A stretch of 64,000 nt of DNA from Paenibacillus tuaregi (lineage in GTDB: Bacteria; Bacillota; Bacilli; Paenibacillales; Paenibacillaceae), in assembly GCF_900086655.1 (NCBI RefSeq), contig NZ_LT575476.1, positions 5,061,303 through 5,125,302 of the forward strand. Direction: 5' to 3'. This document shows, piece after piece, positions 52,039-60,518 of the stretch. Below the pieces are notes generated by a model, which saw nothing but the letters and a program-made list of their open reading frames with translations, did not search any database and was not told the DNA's origin. The position numbers and the translations under genes were made by a program. Numbering within the stretch: the first letter of the stretch is position 1; each line of letters opens with the position of its first letter.

Positions 52039-52056
52039 TTGTGACAGAAATCACAT
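52039..52056. promoter_or_regulatory. Redox-regulator dyad 3 upstream of cydA
   Basis: TTGTGACAGAAATCACAT has the same arms as dyad 2 and is centred 41 bases from it; dyad 1 is 43 bases away on the other side. Confidence 0.65.
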
Positions 52057-52115
52057 AAGTATTGTTATTACTGTGTCGGATTCAAATTGCGGCTGCAACC
52101 CTTCTGCAACAACAC

Positions 52116-52153
52116 AAAAAAGGCCGTCCGCAGAACCATGGTCTACGGCAGCC
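52116..52153 (-). terminator. Terminator of the YgbA-like gene
   Basis: On the minus strand an imperfect stem (GGCTGCCGTAGA with TCTGCGGACGGCC, one bulge) is followed by six T residues. Confidence 0.7.
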
Positions 52154-52210
52154 TGCCTGTATCCTATTCCACCACTTCAAATTAGCAGACCCGGAAATCT
52201 GTCCGGTCCC

Positions 52211-52660
52211 TTATGAAGATGGCGTTCGTTTGTCCCCTTTTTGGTCCAGCAGATGCCATACGGTCAGCACCGGGTGACTCAGGAGCATTCTTGGGCCGGA
52301 GTATTTCATGACCTCCTTGATCTGGCTCCGCATCGCAGGCTTATAGCAGTGCACCGGGCACTCCACACAGGTCGTCTTCTCCTCCCCGAACTGGCACAGC
52401 CCCAGCCGCTTCATGGCATACTGGTGCAGGCAATAGCAATCCCAGCACAGCTTAATCACCTGTTTGTCATTGCTGGCAGCATGCTTACGCTCTTCGCGGG
52501 CATGGTGGCCGGAGCAGTACTGACCGATCATGAAGCTGACAGTCAGCTTTTCCCGCTTGATCCTTGGCCCTTGATTCTCCACCTTTCTCACCTGCACCTT
52601 CCGCACCGTCTCCTCCCATGTACGCGCATGCGGTTCCATCGCACCCTGATTGTTATCCAT
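52211..52660 (-). CDS. YgbA-like nitrous-oxide-stimulated promoter family protein
   Basis: 149 residues, cytosolic. It has the Cys cluster of the YgbA family: CWDCYCLHQYAMKRLGLCQF, CVECPVHCYKPAMR and MKYSGPRMLLSHP. In E. coli ygbA is induced by nitric oxide through NsrR; the biochemical role is not settled, and the Cys residues suggest metal binding. The start is the ATG at 52660 with GAGGAGGAG upstream; the frame to 52696 has no site. It lies upstream of cydABDC on the same strand, separated by its own terminator; cytochrome bd is itself NO-tolerant. Confidence 0.82.
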   Translation of the reverse strand: MDNNQGAMEPHARTWEETVRKVQVRKVENQGPRIKREKLTVSFMIGQYCSGHHAREERKHAASNDKQVIKLCWDCYCLHQYAMKRLGLCQFGEEKTTCVECPVHCYKPAMRSQIKEVMKYSGPRMLLSHPVLTVWHLLDQKGDKRTPSS

Positions 52661-52751
52661 AAGCTCCTCCTCTGATAAGGTTGTTCTTACCCGCATTGTA
52701 ACGGCTTATCTGAAGGGGCGCTGTGATCCTGGCAACAACTGTATGGACTGA

Positions 52752-52997
52752 TTACTTTGTCATCATTTGAAAATCATTAATATAGCTTTTCTCCGGTTCC
52801 AGCAATATCTGCTCAACTTTTTGGGTAGTCCGGTCATACCGATATACTCCCCTCTGGTCATGATAAATGCCCAACACCAGCAGCGCTTGATCGTCCGGCT
52901 CATAATACAGGTTGCTGATTGCGCTGAATACAGTAAAGGGCTGCTCCTTACCCTTCTTAAGATCACGGATTTTCAATGTTCTTGCTTTATTGATATT
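52752..52997 (-). pseudogene. C-terminal remnant of an unrecognised protein
   Basis: The frame reads like natural protein (ISNLYYEPDDQALLVLGIYH, then RGVYRYDRTTQKVEQILLEP) and looks like one or two blades of a beta-propeller. It has no start or ribosome site; extended upstream it runs straight into the terminator of the ABC permease gene. It is therefore probably the tail of a gene whose front has been lost. Confidence 0.5.
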
Positions 52998-53013
52998 TAT
53001 AGAACCACAGCAA

Positions 53014-53042
53014 CAAGGCCGCCCCAGCCAGGGCGGCCCTTG
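53014..53042 (-). terminator. Terminator of the ABC exporter operon
   Basis: GGCCGCCC and GGGCGGCC form a strong stem with a short loop 30 bases past the permease stop; the T-run (TTGTTG) is weak. Confidence 0.65.
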
Positions 53043-53071
53043 CAAGAATCACTATATTTTACCTATAATCG

Positions 53072-54715
53072 TTACTTCAAACTCTTCTGGAACACCCATC
53101 TCCAGCCCACCACATTCAGCACAACCAGCAGCGCCATATAGATATAAACACCATAAGGAATTGTGGTGCTATAATAATGAGCCCCCGCAAACACTCCCAG
53201 AAGCCCCATCAGCGGAATGGTGAGCATCGCTTCCTTCTGCTGCGTAGTCTCAAATGCTTCCGAGAAGGGCAGCGCTTTGCGGAAGATCATGAAGCTGATC
53301 AGCGTATAGAGCGGCAGCATCAGCAGCACATCCACCAGATCAGGGAGAATTCTCACACCGAAAACGGCAATGAAAATGATGCTATCCACCAGGAACATTG
53401 GCAGCACCAGCCGTGCCAGGAAAGCTTTGAGCGTCCCCTTGAATATAGGGGCTGTATTAGAAATTGGCGCGGTCTTGTAAATCCAAGCCCCTTTGTATTT
53501 GCCCGAATACCTCAGTGTCATCACCACGGTCGGGATCAGCAGCGCACAGAAATAAATGAACAGGTACATCTTGCTTGACGGAATAGCTTGAGTGCCCCCT
53601 TCAGGCGTAAACGTAAAGAAGAAAATAAACGGAAAAATAATCGAAAAGCCCAGCGTCGGATACACCCTCAGCTTGAAATCACGTTCAGTGCTCATCATTT
53701 TGACCGCAAACCGGAAGAAGATCTGCTCTTCCCGGGTTCTACTGAACCACTTGGCCAGCATATCCGTCACCTTGCCTCCCGCTTTCCGTGAACGGACGCT
53801 CTGATCCGAGAGCTTCTGCAGATTTCGCTCAAATGCCGGCATCATTTTGATATAAACAAAGAGCAACAGGATCGGCACCAGAAGCGCCAGCAGTGTAAAC
53901 ACTACAAAGTAACTCCGGCTATCCCCCCGAAGCAGCAGCTCGAACGGGCCGGCGAACCAGACAGGGAACACGATGAACTGCCACCATTTCGGATGGAATT
54001 GGGCCTCGAAGTTCACATAATTGAACAGCCTGCTGATCAGTTGATAGCCCACGGTAATTCCGATGGACAGGCCGATCTGAACATAATTGATCACATCCTT
54101 CAGCCGTTCCCCGTCAAAGAACTTCAGTACCACCAGGTACAGTGCCGCGGTCAGGACCACAATCAGAATATCCATCAGAATAATATCCGCCAAATAGATC
54201 AGGAAGAAGCCAACTCCGTACTTGACCAGGCCCACCAGCAGACTTGGCCCTGCTAAGGCGCCGGTCACAAAAAACATATAAATCAAAATATGGATCAGCT
54301 TCGCCATGCTCAAGGTCTTACGGTTCACCGGCTTGGTGTACAAGATTGTCTTATCCCGGATGTCCAATAGAACGGATGAGAAATCCGAAATCATCGAAGT
54401 CATAACCAGAAACATGAGAATGCCGAACACCAGACTCATCTGAAAAATATAATTGCTGGGCATCATCATAAACATGACCAGAATCAGCCCCATCAGCCCA
54501 TAGACCCAAAGCGAGCGCAGAAACGCGTTGCCTTCCGGCTGATTGCTCTCGCTGGCCTGCCTTTTGGCTGAACCAGCTATAATCGTTGGCACTCGGCGGC
54601 CATCCATGGTCAGCTTGACCTGCAGGATCGATCTCATGATCGGGTAGTCGACACCCGCCTTTTCAAACGCCCCCCGGAACAGATCAAGCCCCCTCAATAT
54701 ACGGCTCTCCCTCAT
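53072..54715 (-). CDS. ABC-2-type exporter membrane subunit
   Basis: 547 residues with about twelve hydrophobic spans (clusters at about 70-115, 140-200, 205-235, 250-295 and 355-540). I see no ATPase motif. It is the membrane partner of the ATPase encoded three bases upstream. The size and layout match the large export permeases found beside YxlF-like ATPases in Bacilli; the cargo is not known. The start ATG has GGAGGCG upstream. Confidence 0.8.
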   Translation of the reverse strand: MRESRILRGLDLFRGAFEKAGVDYPIMRSILQVKLTMDGRRVPTIIAGSAKRQASESNQPEGNAFLRSLWVYGLMGLILVMFMMMPSNYIFQMSLVFGILMFLVMTSMISDFSSVLLDIRDKTILYTKPVNRKTLSMAKLIHILIYMFFVTGALAGPSLLVGLVKYGVGFFLIYLADIILMDILIVVLTAALYLVVLKFFDGERLKDVINYVQIGLSIGITVGYQLISRLFNYVNFEAQFHPKWWQFIVFPVWFAGPFELLLRGDSRSYFVVFTLLALLVPILLLFVYIKMMPAFERNLQKLSDQSVRSRKAGGKVTDMLAKWFSRTREEQIFFRFAVKMMSTERDFKLRVYPTLGFSIIFPFIFFFTFTPEGGTQAIPSSKMYLFIYFCALLIPTVVMTLRYSGKYKGAWIYKTAPISNTAPIFKGTLKAFLARLVLPMFLVDSIIFIAVFGVRILPDLVDVLLMLPLYTLISFMIFRKALPFSEAFETTQQKEAMLTIPLMGLLGVFAGAHYYSTTIPYGVYIYMALLVVLNVVGWRWVFQKSLK

Positions 54716-54718
54716 CCC

Positions 54719-55543
54719 TTACGCCTCCTGCACGGCAGCTACGAACGCTTCCGCGATCTGCCTGTGTTCATTGAAGCCAGTCAGCTGATTGAAAATTTGC
54801 TCAAGCGACCCTTCCTCGCTCCGCTCCTTCAGTTCGTCGAAAGTCCCGTCCGCCAGAATCCGCCCTTCTCCCAACAGGATGATCCGGCTGCTGATCTTCT
54901 CCACCACATCCATGATATGTGAGGAATAGAAGATGGTCTTGCCTTGTCCTGCGAACAGTGACATCATTTCCTTCAGCACAATCACACTGTTCGCGTCCAG
55001 ACCGCTCAGCGGCTCGTCGAGGAACAGGATATCCGGGTTGTGCAGAACACTGGAGATAATCATGACCTTCTGCTTCATGCCTTTCGAGAACGAGCTGATC
55101 CGGGAATTGTACGCATCCCTCAATCCAAAGAGCTCGGCAAGCCTCGCAGCCTTTATATCTGCGGCTTCCCGGTCAAGACCATACAATTCTCCAACAAAAG
55201 TCAGGTATTCCCTCGCGGTGAGTGTGTCATAAATCTCAGCAATCTCAGGAACATATCCAATTTTGCTTTTGTAGCTGATATCCCCACTTGCAATATCCGT
55301 GCCCAGGATCTCAACCTGTCCGGTATAACCTTCCACCAGCCCCAGCATAATTTTGACCGTTGTGCTTTTGCCGGCTCCATTCGGCCCTATGTATCCAATA
55401 ATCTGGCCCCTGGACACTTCCAGGTCAACACCGTTCAGCACGTATCTGTCCGCGTACTTCATCCGCAGATCGCGTATGCGGATAACCGGTGTGGCAGCGG
55501 CTCCTTGCGGTGTGTCCGGCCTAGTGCTTCTATAATTACCCAT
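54719..55543 (-). CDS. ABC-2-type exporter ATP-binding subunit
   Basis: 274 residues. Walker A GYIGPNGAGKSTTVKIMLG, Q-loop IGYVPEIAEIYDTL, signature SSFSKGMKQKVMIIS, Walker B ILFLDEPLSGLD and the switch His in FYSSHIMDVVEK are all present. The C-terminal extension of about 50 residues fits drug- or lipid-export ATPases. The first gene of a two-gene operon with the permease. The start ATG has GAGGGG upstream. Confidence 0.9.
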   Translation of the reverse strand: MGNYRSTRPDTPQGAAATPVIRIRDLRMKYADRYVLNGVDLEVSRGQIIGYIGPNGAGKSTTVKIMLGLVEGYTGQVEILGTDIASGDISYKSKIGYVPEIAEIYDTLTAREYLTFVGELYGLDREAADIKAARLAELFGLRDAYNSRISSFSKGMKQKVMIISSVLHNPDILFLDEPLSGLDANSVIVLKEMMSLFAGQGKTIFYSSHIMDVVEKISSRIILLGEGRILADGTFDELKERSEEGSLEQIFNQLTGFNEHRQIAEAFVAAVQEA

Positions 55544-55916
55544 GTTGCAGCCCCTCCCTATTCGTCTACCTATTTTGCCATTTCTTTCTACCTGACATTA
55601 AGTATATCATGACCTCTAGCAAATTCACTCCCCTGTAGTGAGGCTCCGGCAGTTGGCGTATTCCCCCTATACCTTTATACTATTCTAGATGGGGTATGCA
55701 CTGGGAAGATGATGTGCTGCCCGGTTGCTATTGGTGGGAGTTTCTATTCTATTATTTAAATCATTGAAATACTTGGGTTCCTCTCTTAACTGTAACAATT
55801 CGTCCGGATTGGACGTACGTCTCTATAGACATTCCTAAGAGTATGGAAGCAATAGCAACTTTTCACAATTTTCTGCGTCAATATACTACATATGAGAAAG
55901 GGAGAGTACTATCCTG
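55544..55916. other. Non-coding gap between divergent transcripts
   Basis: It separates the exporter operon (minus) from the glycosyltransferase gene (plus). TATACT near 55880, with TTTTCA 16 bases before it, is a weak promoter candidate for the plus strand. A GTCC-N5-GGAC repeat near 55812 is the only other structure I notice. Confidence 0.5.
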
Positions 55917-57167
55917 ATGCCATCGTTCTGGTCCAAAACTTATCGAGGGAATAAACCCGCTGTTCTTATTGCGCTTATTGTCATATTCATTCTTGCCGCT
56001 TATTTGAGAATTGATTTTCTGCGGTCTGTTCAGCACAACATAGCTACAGACACCAAGCAGTATGACATTATGGTCAGACAAATCCTGGAGAAAGGGGTCT
56101 ATGGTTACCGGAGCACCGAGCCTAACGCCCAGGTATCCCCGGGACTCCCTATGTTTATGGCAGCCGTCTATAAGCTGGTAGATTACAAGACCCACGATCC
56201 GGCTCCATACATCCGCTATATCCAGGTTGTGCTCAGCCTGTTTACGCTCTTTCTCATGTACCGGTTAGCGAGAAGAATGGGAGGCACCGCAGCTGGGCTG
56301 CTGACCGCCTTGGCCGGCGCGATCTACCCTTCTTTCATCTGGAGCAACGGGGCCGTGCTTACCGAGGTGCTGTGTACGTTCTTCCTGGTTTCCTACTACT
56401 ATGTGCAGATTATCGCCTTTGAGAGGAAGACCTGGAAGTGGGCCGTGGCCAGCGGTGCCTTAATCGGACTCACGATACTTACCCGGCCGGAATTCCTTCC
56501 CCTGATCTTTGTGTTTCACGGAATTTATTTCCTCTGGACGCGCAAGTGGAAGGAAACACTCAAGCTGCTCATCATCACCTTGGTGGGGACTGCAATTATT
56601 CTCTCCCCGTGGATTATCCGTAACATCGTGACTATGAAGCAGTTCGTTATCGCCGCCACCCAGGTTAACCCGTTCGCGGCAGGCACCTATCCTTATAACA
56701 ACTATTTGGATGGCATGGTGGACCGCCACGGAAAGACCCAAATGGAAGTGGCCAAGGAGCGCCTATACGTCGGCTTTACACAGAAACCGGGACTATTCCT
56801 TAAGTGGTACACGATCGGAAAGCTTGATTACATCTATGGCAAAATGTATTTCGGAGCCGGGCACAAGCCTTACTATTCCGTGTTCCCGTATGCAATCCGA
56901 AATCTGTTCCACCAATGTCTTGTGTTATTCTTCCTGGTCGCCTTGGTCGGCTGTGCACGCCGGTTCCGCAAGCCGGAATTCCTGCTGGCTTCCGCTGTCG
57001 TAGTCATGTCGCTCATCCGGCTGTTATTCGTGCCGGAGTTCAGATATAACTATACCGCAATGCCAGTCATTATCATTCTGGACTGTGTCATTGGAGTCGC
57101 CCTTGTGAAATGGATTTACACCCGTCTGAAAGGACGGAACAATCCGGCTCCAGCCCTTACAGAGTAA
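55917..57167 (+). CDS. Membrane glycosyltransferase of the GT39/ArnT type
   Basis: 416 residues with ten or more membrane spans. The first luminal loop carries the acidic residues typical of GT-C enzymes (IATDTKQYDIMVRQILEKG) followed by YGYRSTEPNAQVSPGLPMF. Such proteins move a sugar from a polyprenyl phosphate to an acceptor on the outer face of the membrane. The acceptor could be a surface protein or a wall polymer; a large Ser/Thr-rich surface protein is encoded next. The start ATG has GGGAGAG upstream. Confidence 0.8.
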   Translation: MPSFWSKTYRGNKPAVLIALIVIFILAAYLRIDFLRSVQHNIATDTKQYDIMVRQILEKGVYGYRSTEPNAQVSPGLPMFMAAVYKLVDYKTHDPAPYIRYIQVVLSLFTLFLMYRLARRMGGTAAGLLTALAGAIYPSFIWSNGAVLTEVLCTFFLVSYYYVQIIAFERKTWKWAVASGALIGLTILTRPEFLPLIFVFHGIYFLWTRKWKETLKLLIITLVGTAIILSPWIIRNIVTMKQFVIAATQVNPFAAGTYPYNNYLDGMVDRHGKTQMEVAKERLYVGFTQKPGLFLKWYTIGKLDYIYGKMYFGAGHKPYYSVFPYAIRNLFHQCLVLFFLVALVGCARRFRKPEFLLASAVVVMSLIRLLFVPEFRYNYTAMPVIIILDCVIGVALVKWIYTRLKGRNNPAPALTE

Positions 57168-57278
57168 GCTTTATTTCAATGCCGAAGTTCATACTTCCGA
57201 AAGTGAGCACATGAATTCATTCGTGTGCCTGCTTTTCTATTGTCCAAATTCATATTTAAAAAAGGAGTACAACGCATA

Positions 57279-59678
57279 ATGGATTTCAAAAAGGCCACCT
57301 TGGTTACTGCTCTCATCATCTCCCAGGCCGCCACGGCAATGCCTGCGGGAGCAGAAGCCATCTCTTCACAGGTTCAGTCAGGAAGCGGGACAGGTGCACA
57401 GACTCAGACCATCGAAGCGCCTGAGCGCACGGCTGCTACGTCAATACCTTCCGGAGCTGCGGATTCGTCCGGCTCCTTAGCTGGCACCAAGTCTGTAGGT
57501 GCCGTAACAACGGGGACCCCGACTAATCAAGGACAGACGGACATACAGGGGTCCAATTCTTCCGCCGGAGGACAGGACAGCACCTCTCCATCGCAGCAAG
57601 ATCCAACGAATAATCAGACCAATCCAGGAACGGCCAATGGGAGCAACGGCAATTCGGGTCAGAACGGGTCAGGGTCTGGAGACAATAACTCACTTCCAAC
57701 TGGGCAGACCCCAGATGGAACTGGAGAAACGCCGGGTGGAACCATTCCAGGAACCACGACTCCGCCACAGAACCTTGTTCCCGGAGAAACGGGAACCGGC
57801 GGCGGCCAGCTGATTCTCTATATGGACAGCACCCGGATGGAGCAGGACGGGTTAGTGTATACCGCAACACATGCCATGACCGTCAAGAATGGGGTGTCCT
57901 ATGTGGGCATCCGCTCCCTGGTCGACCGGGTAGGCTATAAGATTGCTTACGATGCCAAGACCAAAGAGACAATTATTACTTATGGCGGGAACGAACTCCG
58001 CTTCAAAACCGGCAGCAGTAAATACCGTGTGAATGGGGTGACCCAGACCATGCGGGGAACAGCTTACCAGGACAAAAATGTGTTCATGGTGCCGCTCACT
58101 GCAATCACCAAAGCCCTGAATATTCCATATACAGTCAATGGCAAGCAGGTTATTGTCCAGCTTTCCACCAAGCCGGTTGCCACCTTCTCCGTACAGCCAA
58201 GCCAGATCGTAGCCGGAGAGACTACGGTTAACTTTGTGGCAAAGAGCTTCTCGCCTAAAGGCCTTGATATTGTAGATGAGAGATGGGAAGGACGCCCGGA
58301 TCAGGATATGTTCCAATCCGCCGGCACCTATACAGTTACTTACTCGGTTCAGGATTCCAACGGACAGTGGAGTGACCCATACAGCATGAAGATTAACGTG
58401 GTGAATCCGAACCTTCCTCCTGTTGCGGATTTTACTACGGATAAGACCGAGTACAAGATGGGCGAGCTGGTCACGTTCACCGATTTAAGTACGGACGATG
58501 AGAATGCCATTGTTAAGCATGATTGGACCAACAAAGCTCTGGCTTACTTCACACCGGGGCCACAGACCATCCAGCTTACCGTTACAGACAAGCACGGGGC
58601 TACCGGAACAGTGTCGAAGACGATTAACATTACGAATGAAACCTTATATAAGAAGGATGATTTCTACAAGCTGTTCACTCCTATCGGAGAGAACATGGAG
58701 GTCAACAGCGCCCTGGACAACTATGAGCGGCTCCCGTACTCCTTTACAACTGAGCCGTACACCTTGTTCCGCGACAGCGGTCCGGAGTCCGTTACCACTG
58801 AAGGGATTCTGTACCAGGATTCCATCCAGGGCCTTACCCGCTTCATGATCCATCACCGCAACCGGCTTGGCGAGAAGGCCAAGGTGTATTTGGTTGCCAA
58901 GAACATGAATGCAACTGCAGCCCATATTGATTACCAGACTTATGGCGTTGCAGGTCCAAACAAGAACCCGGACTTAACGGGGCGGTTATCCGTACAGCGT
59001 TATTTCGAGAACTACGCTACGGATGCGAAAAAGAAAACCGTTACCTTAGCGCCGGGTGAAGCAAAGGTCATTTTCGAGGACATGAGCGCTTTAGCTCTTC
59101 AACAAGAAGACGTCATCTCCTTGCTTGGAGATTTGAACAGCGATGCACAAGTTCAATATACAGTTCTGATCGTAAAAGAGAAGAATGATCCGATCAAGGC
59201 GCTTGCCACCCTGCCTTCCCTGGACCCCAAAGAATCAATTATCCGCGGTACCTTCGCAGACTCTACCCGGGTATTTGAATATGGCGACCTTGTAGGCAAC
59301 AAGAACCAACGGATCAATCTGACCTCACCTGAGCTGGGCGATCCGTACCAGACAGGAACAGACGGCATACTGGGTACCCCTGCAACCAACTCAGGGAACT
59401 ATGGGGTTCTATACAAAATCGTTCTGCACCGGGTTGCTCCGCATACGCTGATTACCTTCAACCCACGGGGAGGCCTGTACCGCGGTGCAGCCTTGGTGAA
59501 CGGCAATATCGTGAGCTTCTCCCATGCCGGTACTAACACCCAGTCTCAGGGCGGTGTGCTGTACAGAACGAAGGATTATGAAGAGGATGTGGAGATCTGG
59601 ATTTCTCCTTCGGCAGGAAACAATCTGCCGTTCGCCTTGCTCTTCATGCCAATGCCTGAGATGAAGCCGCAATCCTAA
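57279..59678 (+). CDS. Large secreted surface protein with Ser/Thr/Gly/Asn-rich linker, copper-amine-oxidase-like domain and PKD-type domains
   Basis: 799 residues. Signal peptide at 1-28 (VTALIISQAATAMPAGAEA). Residues about 30-175 are a low-complexity Ser/Thr/Gly/Gln/Asn linker. Residues about 177-297 look like the Cu_amine_oxidN1 stalk domain common in Paenibacillus surface proteins (GVSYVGIRSLVDRVGYKIAY, FMVPLTAITKALNI). Residues about 299-457 hold two PKD-like beta domains (AGTYTVTYSVQDSNGQWSDP; PGPQTIQLTVTDKHGATG). The C-terminal 340 residues are unrecognised. No LPXTG or S-layer motif is seen. The start is the ATG at 57279 with AAGGAG upstream. The linker is a good target for the glycosyltransferase before it. 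Confidence 0.82.
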   Translation: MDFKKATLVTALIISQAATAMPAGAEAISSQVQSGSGTGAQTQTIEAPERTAATSIPSGAADSSGSLAGTKSVGAVTTGTPTNQGQTDIQGSNSSAGGQDSTSPSQQDPTNNQTNPGTANGSNGNSGQNGSGSGDNNSLPTGQTPDGTGETPGGTIPGTTTPPQNLVPGETGTGGGQLILYMDSTRMEQDGLVYTATHAMTVKNGVSYVGIRSLVDRVGYKIAYDAKTKETIITYGGNELRFKTGSSKYRVNGVTQTMRGTAYQDKNVFMVPLTAITKALNIPYTVNGKQVIVQLSTKPVATFSVQPSQIVAGETTVNFVAKSFSPKGLDIVDERWEGRPDQDMFQSAGTYTVTYSVQDSNGQWSDPYSMKINVVNPNLPPVADFTTDKTEYKMGELVTFTDLSTDDENAIVKHDWTNKALAYFTPGPQTIQLTVTDKHGATGTVSKTINITNETLYKKDDFYKLFTPIGENMEVNSALDNYERLPYSFTTEPYTLFRDSGPESVTTEGILYQDSIQGLTRFMIHHRNRLGEKAKVYLVAKNMNATAAHIDYQTYGVAGPNKNPDLTGRLSVQRYFENYATDAKKKTVTLAPGEAKVIFEDMSALALQQEDVISLLGDLNSDAQVQYTVLIVKEKNDPIKALATLPSLDPKESIIRGTFADSTRVFEYGDLVGNKNQRINLTSPELGDPYQTGTDGILGTPATNSGNYGVLYKIVLHRVAPHTLITFNPRGGLYRGAALVNGNIVSFSHAGTNTQSQGGVLYRTKDYEEDVEIWISPSAGNNLPFALLFMPMPEMKPQS

Positions 59679-59752
59679 GAGATAAGCCAGTACCTCAATG
59701 TAATCATACGAAGTTAATCGGAATACAGCCTTTATATTAATTCATAGTTAAA

Positions 59753-59798
59753 AAGAAGCCGCTCTCTTGCAGTGAATACTGCAGGAGAGCGGCTTCTT
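59753..59798. terminator. Terminator with a 20-bp stem
   Basis: AAGAAGCCGCTCTCTTGCAG pairs with 59779-59798 with one G-U pair around a six-base loop. T-runs are modest on both sides. Confidence 0.8.
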
Positions 59799-59909
59799 GT
59801 TTAAGAAGTAATATGCGATATGGGAAAACAAATTTAATCTGACCTTTTTGGTTGATTGTGGTATTGTTGTAATCAGCAGCAAACAACTATATTAACTGGA
59901 GGGCTAGGT

Positions 59910-60014
59910 GTGAAAGAAAGTCATTTAATTGCACCCATTGCATTAACGGGAATGTTATTCAGTTCAAAGCCTATCTATGGAATGGGAATTTATTTAAAAC
60001 TCGTCAATGAATAG
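59910..60014 (+). CDS. Tiny AT-rich gene, 34 aa, coupled to the next
   Basis: A GTG with GGAGGG a few bases upstream opens a 34-residue frame (KESHLIAPIALTGMLFSSK, then PIYGMGIYLKLVNE). The peptide is moderately hydrophobic. Its stop overlaps the start of the next gene by eight bases, which supports both. Not recognised. Confidence 0.5.
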   Translation: MKESHLIAPIALTGMLFSSKPIYGMGIYLKLVNE

Positions 60015-60294
60015 AATTAATAAAAAATTGCTAACAACCTTATTAGTAATTATTTTTTATGCTTTAGCTTGTTGGGTTGTTGATATTATGAGCAGTACAG
60101 CTATACTCAATAGTTCTGGACGGGATTATAACATTGAATTTCATTTTCTATACAATAACATTATTTTTTATAACCAGAATAACCAGGTTGAGTATAATGA
60201 ATTTATTTTGAAATTTGATAGGATATTTTTATTCAGTATCGGAGTTATCTATTTTGTTTTAAAATTAATTAATAGGAATAAAAAGACTATGTGA
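60007..60294 (+). CDS. Small AT-rich membrane protein, 95 aa
   Basis: Two membrane segments (LLTTLLVIIFYALACWVVDI near residues 8-28 and IFLFSIGVIYFVLKLI near 73-88) enclose an outside loop rich in Asn, Tyr and Phe. The codon use is far more AT-rich than in the neighbours, which suggests recent arrival. It overlaps the 34-residue gene before it and is followed directly by a clean terminator. I do not recognise the family; a role as an immunity-like or toxin-like membrane peptide is conceivable but unsupported. Confidence 0.6.
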   Translation: MNRINKKLLTTLLVIIFYALACWVVDIMSSTAILNSSGRDYNIEFHFLYNNIIFYNQNNQVEYNEFILKFDRIFLFSIGVIYFVLKLINRNKKTM

Positions 60295-60300
60295 TGACTA

Positions 60301-60328
60301 AAGCACCTTAATAGGTGCTTTTTATTTT
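60301..60328 (+). terminator. Rho-independent terminator of the AT-rich bicistron
   Basis: AAGCACCT-TAAT-AGGTGCTT followed by TTTATTTT, six bases after the stop. The 190 bases to the next gene hold nothing that I can support. Confidence 0.88.
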
Positions 60329-60518
60329 GATAAAGTTTCCAAGTTACCACCAGGCGGCTTTTGGTTGTGCGTGAACGAAAGCTGTGGCCTTGAGGATGAA
60401 GGTCCGGCCCATGAAACGGCATGGAACGAGACTCCACCGTATGGGGCGTATGAAATGAGATGTATCAAATGGTACAGATTTCAACAAAAGGTTGCTTCAT
60501 ATAAGAAACCCTCCGGTA

